The notes: generated by a model not told the origin, from the letters alone. A stretch of 26,727 nt of DNA from an uncultured Acetatifactor sp. (GCA_910586775.1 CAJUJN010000058.1:1-26727), one strand, 5' to 3'. Shown: positions 8,397-14,142, counted from the first letter of the stretch. Translations and numbers: made by a program.

Positions 8397-8889
8397 AGCC
8401 TTTCATTCGCTGAGTCTGTATGCGGAAAATAAGCAATCACCATACTGGATAAAAGTTTACGCCCAGACCACGCATTTACAAGCCTCTTCAATCATAGAAA
8501 CACATCCCTCAATGCCGAATACACTTCTGTCCTGCTCCTGCACCGCCTGCTGACCGCAATGCGCATCACAGTTATCGGCATGACCACATTGGTAGCGCCG
8601 TTGCCAAGATACCCTACCCCTAAAAAGGGCTGTTTGCGTGCGCGCATGAAAGGCGGGTATCGCAAGCATTGTTACTGGTCCTCTATAAAGAGGTACTCCT
8701 GGTTTCTTCTTTGCGATACCTCTCTCATTCTAACATAGGAGGCTTTCTTTTGTTATCTTGCACGCTCCTGCTTACTCCATTCGCCCCAGCATAGCTGGGG
8801 GATTAGGATTTTCATTCATGGACTGGAAGCCATTCATAGTAACTTTCGGGGCGATATCCCAGGTTTTGCTTCGCAAAAATCCCACACCA
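8397..8889. other. Non-coding or heavily decayed stretch left of the mobile-element relics
   Basis: No intact gene. A minus-strand frame of 70 codons (8457-8669) has a Cys-rich, protein-like end (…FGIEGCVSMIEEACKC…) but no ribosome binding site and a skewed start; it may be a gene tail of unknown family. Hairpins are present: CCCCAGC-ATA-GCTGGGG (8784-8800) and TTTTGC-TTC-GCAAAA around 8865-8880, plus the larger inverted repeat described separately. Confidence 0.4.
8656..8720. repeat. Inverted repeat with nested hairpin
   Basis: GGTATCGCAA (8656-8665) and TTGCGATACC (8711-8720) are perfect 10-bp complements 45 bases apart. Between them CCTCT-ATAA-AGAGG (8680-8693) forms a second hairpin. The two-level fold could be a small structured RNA, a recombination end or a site left by an element. 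No family is recognised. Confidence 0.4.
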
Positions 8890-9035
8890 TTACAGATCAT
8901 GCACTAAAATAGCAATCTCTTGCTGTTCAATCCCGTCTCCAGATACATGCACCTTAATTTCCCCGGTTCATACCCCGCGCGGATAATGGCTAATGCCTTT
9001 CCATAATAGGTAGTATGTGTATCACTATAAAAGTT
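8890..9035 (-). pseudogene. Frameshifted C-terminal tail resembling a GH2 beta-galactosidase
   Basis: One minus-strand frame reads FYSDTHTTYYGKALAIIRAG then YEPGK; after a one-base shift near 8960 another frame continues IKVHVSGDGIEQQEIAILVH and stops at TAA (8890-8892). The joined sequence resembles the final Ig-like domain of glycoside hydrolase family 2 enzymes, which often carry a YxGxxLAxxRAG…PGxIxVxxSxxGL pattern. Only about 45 residues remain and the frame is broken, so it cannot make an enzyme. The assignment is from memory of the family pattern. Confidence 0.45.
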
Positions 9036-9300
9036 CAATCATCTTTACATCTGTCTCGTTCACCTCAAACGGAATGACAATATTCCATCTGCCATCTGTC
9101 CAGTGGGATGCAGATATTTCTTCGCTGTCAAGCATCCTGTCATCGTCATAGCCAAGACCGTCTACCTTTAAGTTGAGTTCGTCGCTGCTGACAACTTTCT
9201 CTGCAAGATTCATTTTAATCATGCCTGCAAATGTATGGCTGTCTATTACCTCTCCCTCAAATGTGTTTTCCAGCAATTCGGGAGAATTCCCGCCTGTCAA
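9025..9300 (-). pseudogene. C-terminal piece resembling a DUF4179/anti-sigma-type extracellular domain
   Basis: About 90 residues are open on the minus strand to TAG (9025-9027). The sequence has a beta-sandwich flavour (EGEVIDSHTFAGMIKMNL, later WNIVIPFEVNETDVKMIEL) close to the end of DUF4179-type proteins, which are often membrane anti-sigma factors. There is no ribosome binding site and no N-terminal part or membrane helix; the frame seems to begin at a junction near 9300 with an oppositely oriented relic. A truncated gene is the likely reading. Family assignment is tentative. Confidence 0.4.
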
Positions 9301-9301
9301 A

Positions 9302-9470
9302 AGCCGATTCCTGAAACTGAACAGTGAACATATCGGCTATGTCATAGACAGTCTGAAAAGCAACACCGACAAGATCGACAACATCAAGGCGTACACGCTG
9401 GCAGCGCTCTACAACGCCCCTGTCTATGGGACAATATTACACATTCCTTGTCAGCCACGATATGGCGCAT
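9302..9470 (+). pseudogene. Frameshifted C-terminal tail of a DUF6017-type replication initiator
   Basis: The plus frame reads SRFLKLNSEHIGYVIDSL and then NIKAYTLAALYNAP, closely resembling the end of RepA-like replication initiator proteins with a DUF6017 domain found on integrative and mobilizable elements of gut Clostridia. After LYNAP the frame is lost near 9420; a shifted frame restores MGQYYTFLVSHDMAH, the usual continuation. About 55 residues of a protein normally several hundred long remain. The upstream part is missing and the downstream side runs directly into intron-like RNA sequence, so this is a double-ended deletion product. Confidence 0.65.
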
Positions 9471-9473
9471 AGG

Positions 9474-9554
9474 GCGCCGTGTGCGGTGAAAGTCGCATGC
9501 ACGGTGCTAAGCGGGGGAAAAGCCGAAAACATTTGAAACTATTGGCTTACCTAT
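9474..9554 (+). mobile_element. Orphan 3' end of a group II intron (domains V and VI)
   Basis: Bases 9474-9507 fold as a textbook 34-nt domain V: an eight-pair lower stem (GCGCCGTG with CACGGTGC, including one G·T), a two-base bulge (TG), an upper stem and a GAAA tetraloop. The catalytic-triad position reads CGC with a compensating G on the other arm, as in group IIC introns, rather than the AGC of most others. Domain VI follows (TAAGC 9508-9512 paired with GCTTA 9545-9549, A-rich interior), and the 3' splice end would fall near CCTAT at 9550-9554. Domains I-IV and the reverse-transcriptase gene are absent, so it is not self-mobile. Confidence 0.75.
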
Positions 9555-9642
9555 CGCAATCTGGCGCGAATGCCCATGTACGGTAAAGAAGCAAGCAACC
9601 GAAAACAACAGATAGACCGCCAGCACCACACTATTCCAAGCC

Positions 9643-9675
9643 AAAGAAACAAAAGACCGTCCGTGGAGGGCGGTC
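9643..9675 (-). terminator. Candidate rho-independent terminator (minus strand)
   Basis: GACCGTCC (9655-9662) pairs with GGGCGGTC (9668-9675) with one wobble across a 5-base loop. On the minus strand it is followed by TTTTGTTTCTTT. It lies just upstream of the XRE gene promoter and would shield it from converging transcription, though no live minus-strand gene is now seen to feed it. Confidence 0.5.
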
Positions 9676-9711
9676 GAAAAGAAAACAAGTTTTATAATCT
9701 TCTTTCAAAAA

Positions 9712-9773
9712 ACGGAAAGCAAACTTGACATTTTCGATAGCCGTGATATAATGAAGATACGGAAAGCAAACTT
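9712..9773 (+). promoter_or_regulatory. Consensus promoter flanked by two 15-bp direct repeats (candidate autoregulatory operator)
   Basis: TTGACA (9725-9730) and TATAAT (9747-9752) are both perfect, 16 bases apart. The 15-mer ACGGAAAGCAAACTT occurs at 9712-9726, overlapping the -35, and again at 9759-9773, around the expected transcription start. The regulator encoded immediately downstream is the natural candidate to bind both copies and repress its own operon. Confidence 0.75.
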
Positions 9774-9794
9774 TCCATAAGAAAGGAGGTTCAC

Positions 9795-9998
9795 ATGAAA
9801 AATCGATTGGAAGATTTACGGAAGCAACGGGGAATCAAGCAAGAAGATTTAGCTAATGCATTAAATGTATCACGACAAACAATCGGCTCTTTAGAAAATG
9901 GACGTTATAATCCATCTATTCAGTTAGCATTTAAAATTGCCCGGTATTTTGACATGAGTATCGAAGAAATTTTTATTTATGAGGAGGAATCAAAATGA
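9795..9998 (+). CDS. XRE-family HTH transcriptional regulator
   Basis: A 67-residue protein that is essentially one Cro/C1-type helix-turn-helix: RKQRGIKQEDLANALNVSRQ gives helices 1-3, TIGSLENGRYNPSIQLA the recognition and following helices, then FDMSIEEIFIYEEE. This short form is common beside small membrane-protein genes in Bacillota. AAAGGAGG lies seven bases ahead of the ATG. Its last codons overlap the next start (ATGA), so the two are made together. It probably represses its own promoter through the flanking direct repeats; no ligand domain is present. The gene is intact although relics of a mobile element lie on both sides. Confidence 0.92.
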   Translation: MKNRLEDLRKQRGIKQEDLANALNVSRQTIGSLENGRYNPSIQLAFKIARYFDMSIEEIFIYEEESK

Positions 9999-10417
9999 AA
10001 GAAAAGAAGCCATTCGTCATTGACATTTTAGTGGGTATTGTATTGGTATGTGTAGGATTTTTTGTTAAGGTTGATTATTATTCAACTATGATTTTTTCCA
10101 TGGGTGTTGGATTAATGGTTGCTGCTATCGTACAGATAATCCGGATCACTTATTGGCAGAATTCTAAACGTTATACGGAGTATGAAGCAAAAAAGAGAGA
10201 GGCTTATATCAATAATGTTGATGAAAGAAAACAGTATTTACGGATGAAAGCCGGTCATGTCACTTATCAAATCATGACATTTTCTTTACTCATCCTGTCG
10301 CTTATACTTGCATTGATTAGAGTAGAAGCATGGATAATAGCGATGATATTCTTACTTTTTATCCTGCAATGGCTGGTAGGAGTTATCGCGTTTCATATGT
10401 TAGAAAAGAGGATGTAA
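9995..10417 (+). CDS. Small four-helix membrane protein paired with the XRE regulator
   Basis: A 140-residue protein with no recognised function. Helices are seen at about residues 8-22, 29-48, 91-108 and 112-132, with a charged cytoplasmic-type stretch (NSKRYTEYEAKKREAYINNV) between the second and third. There is no signal peptide or catalytic motif. The start overlaps the regulator stop by four bases and a GAGGAGG-like site lies in the regulator's last codons. Regulator-plus-membrane-protein pairs of this kind are widespread in Clostridia, and some are proposed to sense membrane or peptide stress; nothing here proves a role. The end of the gene overlaps the start of a recombinase remnant. 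Confidence 0.85.
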   Translation: MKEKKPFVIDILVGIVLVCVGFFVKVDYYSTMIFSMGVGLMVAAIVQIIRITYWQNSKRYTEYEAKKREAYINNVDERKQYLRMKAGHVTYQIMTFSLLILSLILALIRVEAWIIAMIFLLFILQWLVGVIAFHMLEKRM

Positions 10418-10593
10418 CAGTGACCCAACGGCTGCTCAATGCCAGCGACAGGGAAAGAACCTCTGCGAAGAAAAAACAGGCTGCGGAGCTGAAAAAGGCG
10501 TAGAAGCGTAAAGCCGAGGTTGACGGGTTGTTTGCTAAAATGTACGAGGACTGGTCTGCCGGACGCATAACCGAGTATATGAAAGCATTTTAG
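10411..10593 (+). pseudogene. Remnant of a large serine site-specific recombinase, with a nonsense codon
   Basis: The frame reads VTQRLLNASDRERTSAKKKQ, AAELKKA, then TAG at 10501-10503, then KRKAEVDGLFAKMYEDWSAG and RITEY before a further TAG (10591-10593). This matches the coiled-coil and zinc-ribbon-following region of Tn4451/TnpX-like large serine recombinases, where an AELKK…KR…ELD.LF..LYED pattern is characteristic. The TAG sits where homologues usually carry Gln, consistent with a CAG-to-TAG change. Catalytic N-terminal domain and the rest are absent. It supports a transposon or integrative element origin for the region. Confidence 0.6.
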
Positions 10594-10928
10594 CAAATGG
10601 GGGGTTTTCTTACGGGGAGTGGTCTTATTTTCGACAGTTTATTATTTTTGAAACACAGATTTTGGAGATCAGAATGATAAGGATAGTCTGGTTATGGAAT
10701 AAGTGCATTGTTACAATACAAACGGCTGACAAGCTAAGCTAGTGGAGACTTTGTTTTATGTAATTACGCACCCTTTCCAGAACAGCCACAGGTTATCATA
10801 TAACCGGATAAAGTGCTTATAGCCAGTGCTGACGCACATCCCTGGCTTTCTCCTTCTGAAGATTGCCAAAAGCATGGTAGCAACCCCATAAAGAAACAGA
10901 AAACCCGGAAAAATGTGTTACACTCATA
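10594..10928. other. Intergenic stretch with no recognisable gene
   Basis: Neither strand has a credible gene here. A 15-base hairpin GGTTAT-CAT-ATAACC is at 10791-10805, with no T-run after it. The sequence is probably debris of the same element. Confidence 0.35.
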
Positions 10929-11183
10929 TCAGGACATAAGCAAAGGCCCGTGAACCATATGGGCCTTGTCCGTGTTGTCCGTGTGGATGGTGACGATGAA
11001 CTGGTGCCTCCCCTTCGTCCACCGCATAGCCAGCTCATAGCCGATACGGTTGGCGGCCTTGTACCTGCTTTTCCACAAGAGAAATTCAGCATCCACCGTG
11101 GCCGGGTCACATTCACAGGCAGAAATATATTTCCCTTCTTCCGTCTTGACCTGGTTCTTCCCATAGTCGGTACAGTCCTTTAT
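10929..11183 (-). pseudogene. Internally deleted relaxase/mobilization protein remnant
   Basis: The minus frame reads IKDCTDYGKNQVKTEEGKYI, then CECDPATVDAEFLLWKSRYKAA, then directly NRIGYELAMRWTKGRHQFIV and IHTDNTDKAH before TGA (10929-10931). Both halves match the N-terminal nuclease domain of MobA/VirD2-type relaxases of mobilizable elements, but in intact proteins about 35-40 residues (with FKPGE…TPEEA) separate them. So there is an in-frame internal deletion at the AA/NR junction. The N-terminal Tyr region and the whole C-terminus are missing, and the last His-rich metal motif stops early. Not functional. Confidence 0.65.
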
Positions 11184-11216
11184 CTTAAACCGCCTTATCA
11201 GCCGGATTCTGGTGGG

Positions 11217-11321
11217 GAGGTGAATAAGGTTGACGTAATCCCGTTTGAGTTCTCGGAAATGTTCATTGACGGTTTTAAGCTGGGGGCAAAGATGATGGCA
11301 GAGGTTTTCAGGAACGAGTAG
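11217..11321 (+). pseudogene. C-terminal tail resembling DUF6809-type protein
   Basis: The plus frame ends SEMFIDGFKLGAKMMAEVFR and stops at TAG (11319-11321). The pattern F(I)xGFxLGxxxMxE is typical of the end of short DUF6809-type proteins carried by mobile elements in Clostridia. Only about 34 residues remain and no start is present; upstream the frame runs into antisense of the relaxase remnant. Family call is tentative. Confidence 0.4.
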
Positions 11322-11340
11322 AAGGACGGGGACAGGAAAA

Positions 11341-11374
11341 GGCAGACGCTTTGAGGGGAGCGGCTGTCTTTTTT
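11341..11374 (+). terminator. Rho-independent terminator after the DUF6809-like tail
   Basis: GGCAGACGCT (11341-11350) pairs with AGCGGCTGTC (11359-11368) with one A/G mismatch and one wobble, loop of eight, followed by six T. It lies 20 bases after the stop of the plus-strand gene tail, which fits a surviving gene 3' end. Confidence 0.7.
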
Positions 11375-11400
11375 GGGATTGCTGATAAGTTGGAAATTAT

Positions 11401-11934
11401 TTAAGTGTTATCATTTAGCTTAGCGTATACATATGTATCTTTCCAAATTGGTCTTTCAGCTTCATCTTTCCAGAAATACACATTTTTTCTAAAATGGGCT
11501 TCACGTTGAAATCCTAATGCTTCAAGTAATTTCCACGAACTCTTATTATTGGGGTCACACTCTGCATATATCCTATGTACGCCATTGGAAAATGCCTGCT
11601 CGATTAATGCTTTGCAACTTTCGGCAGCATAACCACATCCCCAATAATTTCGATTAAATACATATCCCATTTCCAATGCTTCAAAGTCACGTTTACCCAT
11701 ATATACATTTCCAATCATTTTATGGGAATTTTTCAATTCTACAGCAATCATTTCATCTGTACCAATGCGCCATTCAAGACTTTTTTCTGTTTCATCGAAG
11801 GTTTGCGGTTTATATGGTTCGTATCTTACAACCTCCTTATCCGATAAATATTCAAATAAATCCTGAACATCTTCTTTTTTGTATCTTCTTAAAATTAGTC
11901 TTTCCGTTTCAGCTATAAATATTTTGTTCTCCAT
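11401..11934 (-). CDS. GNAT-family N-acetyltransferase (RimJ/RimL type)
   Basis: A complete 177-residue GNAT protein. It starts with the RimJ/RimL hallmark ETERLILRRYKKEDVQDLF, has a central MGYVFNRNYWGCGYAAES stretch (the acetyl-CoA pyrophosphate loop, with W-G-x-G-x-A), and ends HRIYAECDPNNKSSWKLLEA followed by LGFQREAHFRK, the C-terminal acceptor-side motif. It transfers acetyl from acetyl-CoA to an amine; the target, whether a protein N-terminus, an antibiotic or a small molecule, cannot be told. GGAG lies eight bases ahead of the ATG. It is the second gene of a short operon after a 37-residue small protein gene 17 bases upstream. It is AT-rich relative to the Wadjet genes. Confidence 0.92.
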   Translation of the reverse strand: MENKIFIAETERLILRRYKKEDVQDLFEYLSDKEVVRYEPYKPQTFDETEKSLEWRIGTDEMIAVELKNSHKMIGNVYMGKRDFEALEMGYVFNRNYWGCGYAAESCKALIEQAFSNGVHRIYAECDPNNKSSWKLLEALGFQREAHFRKNVYFWKDEAERPIWKDTYVYAKLNDNT

Positions 11935-11951
11935 GTCACACGCTCCATAAA

Positions 11952-12065
11952 CTAATAATCTTTGACTTGTTTCTTTTTTGCAAACTTATCAATAACCTTG
12001 TCTACCCGGAAATTGATGAAGAAATCTGCAATCTCTGCAAACACATTCAACATAAAGTCTATCAT
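11952..12065 (-). CDS. Small 37-residue protein, possible amphipathic/membrane peptide
   Basis: The frame MIDFMLNVFAEIADFFINFR, VDKVIDKFAKKKQVKDY, is preceded by GGAGG eight bases ahead of ATG and by a good promoter. The first two thirds are hydrophobic with acidic residues spaced in a helix-like pattern, and the tail is strongly basic, suggesting an amphipathic helix at the membrane surface. It would be missed by usual length cut-offs. It sits 17 bases upstream of the GNAT gene in the same direction. Similar short peptides with an FAEIADFFIN-like core seem familiar to me from Clostridia, but no function is known. It could act as a leader for the downstream gene rather than a product in itself. 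Confidence 0.6.
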   Translation of the reverse strand: MIDFMLNVFAEIADFFINFRVDKVIDKFAKKKQVKDY

Positions 12066-12100
12066 TTTAGTTTCCTCCGATTAACGATTTGCTGCTTTGT

Positions 12101-12129
12101 ATTCTAACATACAACCCTATTTTTCTCAA
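12101..12129 (-). promoter_or_regulatory. Promoter of the small-protein/GNAT operon
   Basis: On the minus strand TTGAGA (complement of 12124-12129) and TAGAAT (complement of 12101-12106) are 17 bases apart, with TG one base ahead of the -10. The start codon follows about 35 bases downstream of the -10. Confidence 0.65.
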
Positions 12130-12505
12130 TATAAATTGAACTCACCACTTGACAATGTGGCAAAGAGCTTATGAGCCAAGAAGAAACAGCCGGCATGGAC
12201 GGCGGCATACTCCGCATGGACTGGCTTGCCATGTTTGTGGCCTCCTCATTTTAATAGTCAGGCGGTAGCCTGCTGGTTTAATCTTCCTATGCCCTGCAGC
12301 AGGGTGCAGGGCACCGTGAATAGTAACTCTTATTTGACGCTTACGTTACAAAAAACTTGACCTCTACATATATCGTTTACTATAATTATGTGATAGACTT
12401 TGATTATGATCCAGGTGCGTAATGTTACGTTGATACTGGCAGGGTTATTTCAGAACGCACTTTTCTTCCCTGTGCAGAACATTAAAATCAAAAGGAGACA
12501 AATTT
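12130..12505 (+). promoter_or_regulatory. Gene-free stretch upstream of the CPBP protease gene, with candidate promoter
   Basis: TTGACC (12357-12362) and TATAAT (12381-12386), 18 bases apart, form a plausible plus-strand promoter for the protease gene, giving a leader of about 115 bases. Upstream a stem GCCCTGCA/TGCAGGGC with a 6-base loop lies at about 12292-12313. A 27-codon plus frame ending at 12254 (SQEETAGMDGGILRMDWLAM) has no clear binding site and may be another gene tail. Confidence 0.45.
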
Positions 12506-13354
12506 ATGGAGGACAAATCAAGTTTTTCAGCCAAAAGAGTAGTCTTAAATGTTGTAATATATTTTCTCTTGTTCTTAGCAGGTGATTTAATCAACAGTTT
12601 AATCTGGGATTTTATCTTTTCAAATACAGGGCCTTTACGCAGTGAGGTTTATAGTATAGCAAGAATGTCAGGGCAGCTTCTTTTGACCTGCCTGTTCTTT
12701 TGGCTGTATACAGCAAAAGTTCTCCATCTGAAAATGAATTTCTTTAGAATTAACATGAATGTTAAATTCTGGAGTTTACTGCTTGCTGTATTGCTTCCGG
12801 CTTTTGTTATTTTTGTATTCCTTCTAATCGGAAAAACAGAGACAGCTTCGTTTGAAACCGGCGAATTGATTTTTATTGTAATTTTTTCAATCCTTACTGC
12901 TTTGAAAGCGGGCATAACAGAAGAAATGTTATTCCGGGGTTTCATTATGAAATTACTGGAAAGTCGATGGAATAAATATGTCGCTGTTATAGCTCCGTCA
13001 TTCCTGTTTAGCCTGCTTCATATTCCATCAATGGAAACTTTCTCTATCATTGGAGTTGTTCTTTTAATCGTAAGCGGAACACTTGTAGGTGTCATGTTTT
13101 CTGTTGTTGCTTATAAAGGGAACTCTATTGCAAATAGTGCTGTTATGCACACAGTTTGGAATTTCGCCATGATAACGGGTATCTTACACATCACAACGGT
13201 GCAGGGCTATTATGGCAATCCTGTCTTTTCAATCATAATTCCGGCTGAGAATGTCTTATTAACCGGGGCGGGATTTGGAGTAGAAGCGTCAATCATCGCT
13301 GTCATTGGATATGCTTGTATTTGCGCTGTCTGCCTCATAAGCAAAAAGAGATAA
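12506..13354 (+). CDS. CPBP-family intramembrane glutamic endopeptidase
   Basis: A 282-residue polytopic membrane protein with about eight hydrophobic segments. The CPBP (Abi/CAAX protease-like) active-site motifs are intact: TEEMLFRG with Glu139, Glu140 and Arg144, SLLHIPS with His172, and NSAVMHTVWN with His215 and Asn219. Members cleave substrates within the membrane; in Bacillota many act in bacteriocin self-immunity or processing, but no bacteriocin gene is seen here. AAAGGAG lies eight bases ahead of the ATG. It is convergent with an XRE regulator gene, 81 bases apart, with an inverted repeat between them. Confidence 0.92.
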   Translation: MEDKSSFSAKRVVLNVVIYFLLFLAGDLINSLIWDFIFSNTGPLRSEVYSIARMSGQLLLTCLFFWLYTAKVLHLKMNFFRINMNVKFWSLLLAVLLPAFVIFVFLLIGKTETASFETGELIFIVIFSILTALKAGITEEMLFRGFIMKLLESRWNKYVAVIAPSFLFSLLHIPSMETFSIIGVVLLIVSGTLVGVMFSVVAYKGNSIANSAVMHTVWNFAMITGILHITTVQGYYGNPVFSIIIPAENVLLTGAGFGVEASIIAVIGYACICAVCLISKKR

Positions 13355-13383
13355 TTACCTTGTACTGTGACAGATTGAATGCA

Positions 13384-13419
13384 GATATCCCATGCACCGC
13401 GATCAGCACATGGGATATC
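13384..13419. repeat. Inverted repeat between convergent genes
   Basis: GATATCCCATG (13384-13394) and CATGGGATATC (13409-13419) are perfect 11-bp complements with a 14-base loop, located between the CPBP and XRE gene ends. It has no long T-run on either side, so at best it is a bidirectional weak terminator. Another use, such as mRNA 3' protection, is possible. Confidence 0.55.
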
Positions 13420-13435
13420 AAAAATCCGTCTCAAG

Positions 13436-13861
13436 TTAGTAGGTACGCCAGAATGTACCGGCTTCCGGATACACAAGATGCAGTATAAGCGAAATTATCA
13501 TGACCAGACATACAAAGATACAACTGCCCACTATAAACCACTTGATTCCTTTTATAATATCTTTCATCCTTTTATTTTGAAAAATCGAATCCACTTCCTG
13601 GGAAACCCTGTATATGGAATCTATTTTCTCATTTGTAAGGGAATTTTCTCTCACCTCCTGCACATCAATGTCCTTCACAAGTTCATCCAGCGTCATATCA
13701 AAAAAATCACTGAGCATAACCAGTCTGGTGAAGTCCGGGTATGACTGTCCTGCCTCCCATTTTGAAACGGTCTGTCGCGATACCTGCATTTCCATTCCCA
13801 GTTCTTCCTGCGAAAGCCCTTTTTCTTTTCTTAATTTCAGTAGTTTTTCGTTGAATTTCAT
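13436..13861 (-). CDS. XRE-family regulator with C-terminal membrane helix
   Basis: A 141-residue protein. Residues 1-60 form a Cro/C1 helix-turn-helix (MKFNEKLLKLRKEKGLSQEE followed by SRQTVSKWEAGQSYPDFTRL). A charged linker of about 40 residues follows, and a single transmembrane helix (WFIVGSCIFVCLVMIISLIL) lies near the C-terminus. I chose ATG 13861 since AAGGAGG precedes it by nine bases; the 20 codons upstream in frame are not family-like. A membrane-tethered regulator could couple envelope state to transcription. It is convergent with the CPBP protease, and cleavage of a membrane-bound regulator by such a protease is conceivable, but only the proximity supports it. Confidence 0.9.
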   Translation of the reverse strand: MKFNEKLLKLRKEKGLSQEELGMEMQVSRQTVSKWEAGQSYPDFTRLVMLSDFFDMTLDELVKDIDVQEVRENSLTNEKIDSIYRVSQEVDSIFQNKRMKDIIKGIKWFIVGSCIFVCLVMIISLILHLVYPEAGTFWRTY

Positions 13862-13922
13862 TTTGCATTGCCTCCTTTTTTTCAGCCTACAATAAAACTG
13901 ATTCCGGTTCAAGCAATTCAAA

Positions 13923-13938
13923 TTGTCAATTTGTCAAT
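13923..13938. repeat. Tandem 8-bp repeat upstream of the membrane-tethered XRE gene
   Basis: TTGTCAAT occurs twice in tandem (13923-13930 and 13931-13938); on the coding strand it gives two TTGACA-like boxes. It lies 62 bases upstream of the start codon. A regulator site or overlapping -35 elements are both possible; no convincing -10 lies at the right distance. A further inverted repeat TTTCAC/GTGAAA with a 6-base spacer lies at 13950-13967. Confidence 0.4.
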
Positions 13939-14034
13939 TTTCGCATGCATTTCACGGGTCTGTGAAAATTAACATCATGTAAACAATATGTAACACACTC
14001 TCTGTGAAATTTAAACCGTCCCTTCGTCCTGTAT

Positions 14035-14142
14035 TCACCTCATATAAACCACAGCCCAATATTCCAGAACAGGTACCGTGAATTCCACATATTTCCCTTT
14101 CGCCTCTTCTCCCTGCTCAAAAGACACTTCCCGGCTCTGCGT
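14035..14142 (-). pseudogene. C-terminal tail of a deleted gene, possibly a glycoside hydrolase
   Basis: A minus frame open from a TAG (14143-14145) to TGA (14035-14037) reads TQSREVSFEQGEEAKGKYVE followed by FTVPVLEYWAVVYMR. The alternating hydrophobic end ('…VPxLxYWxVVxxR') is like the closing beta-strand domain of several carbohydrate enzymes. No start or binding site is present. The rest of the 300-base gap around it shows nothing else. The family is a guess; that it is a gene tail is more secure. Confidence 0.35.

Noticed and set aside
8784..8880. Short hairpins considered as CRISPR repeats or riboswitch parts
   Set aside because: Each occurs once, with no regular spacing and no conserved riboswitch core; no CRISPR array anywhere in the window.
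10817..11164. A 115-codon minus frame across the relaxase remnant
   Set aside because: It is a shifted reading of the relaxase piece (rich in Arg, Ser and Thr); the neighbouring frame carries the recognisable relaxase sequence.
10950..11250. Plus-strand frame of 123 codons upstream of the DUF6809-like tail
   Set aside because: The first 90 codons are antisense of the relaxase remnant; only the last 34 codons resemble a natural protein, so only those are annotated.
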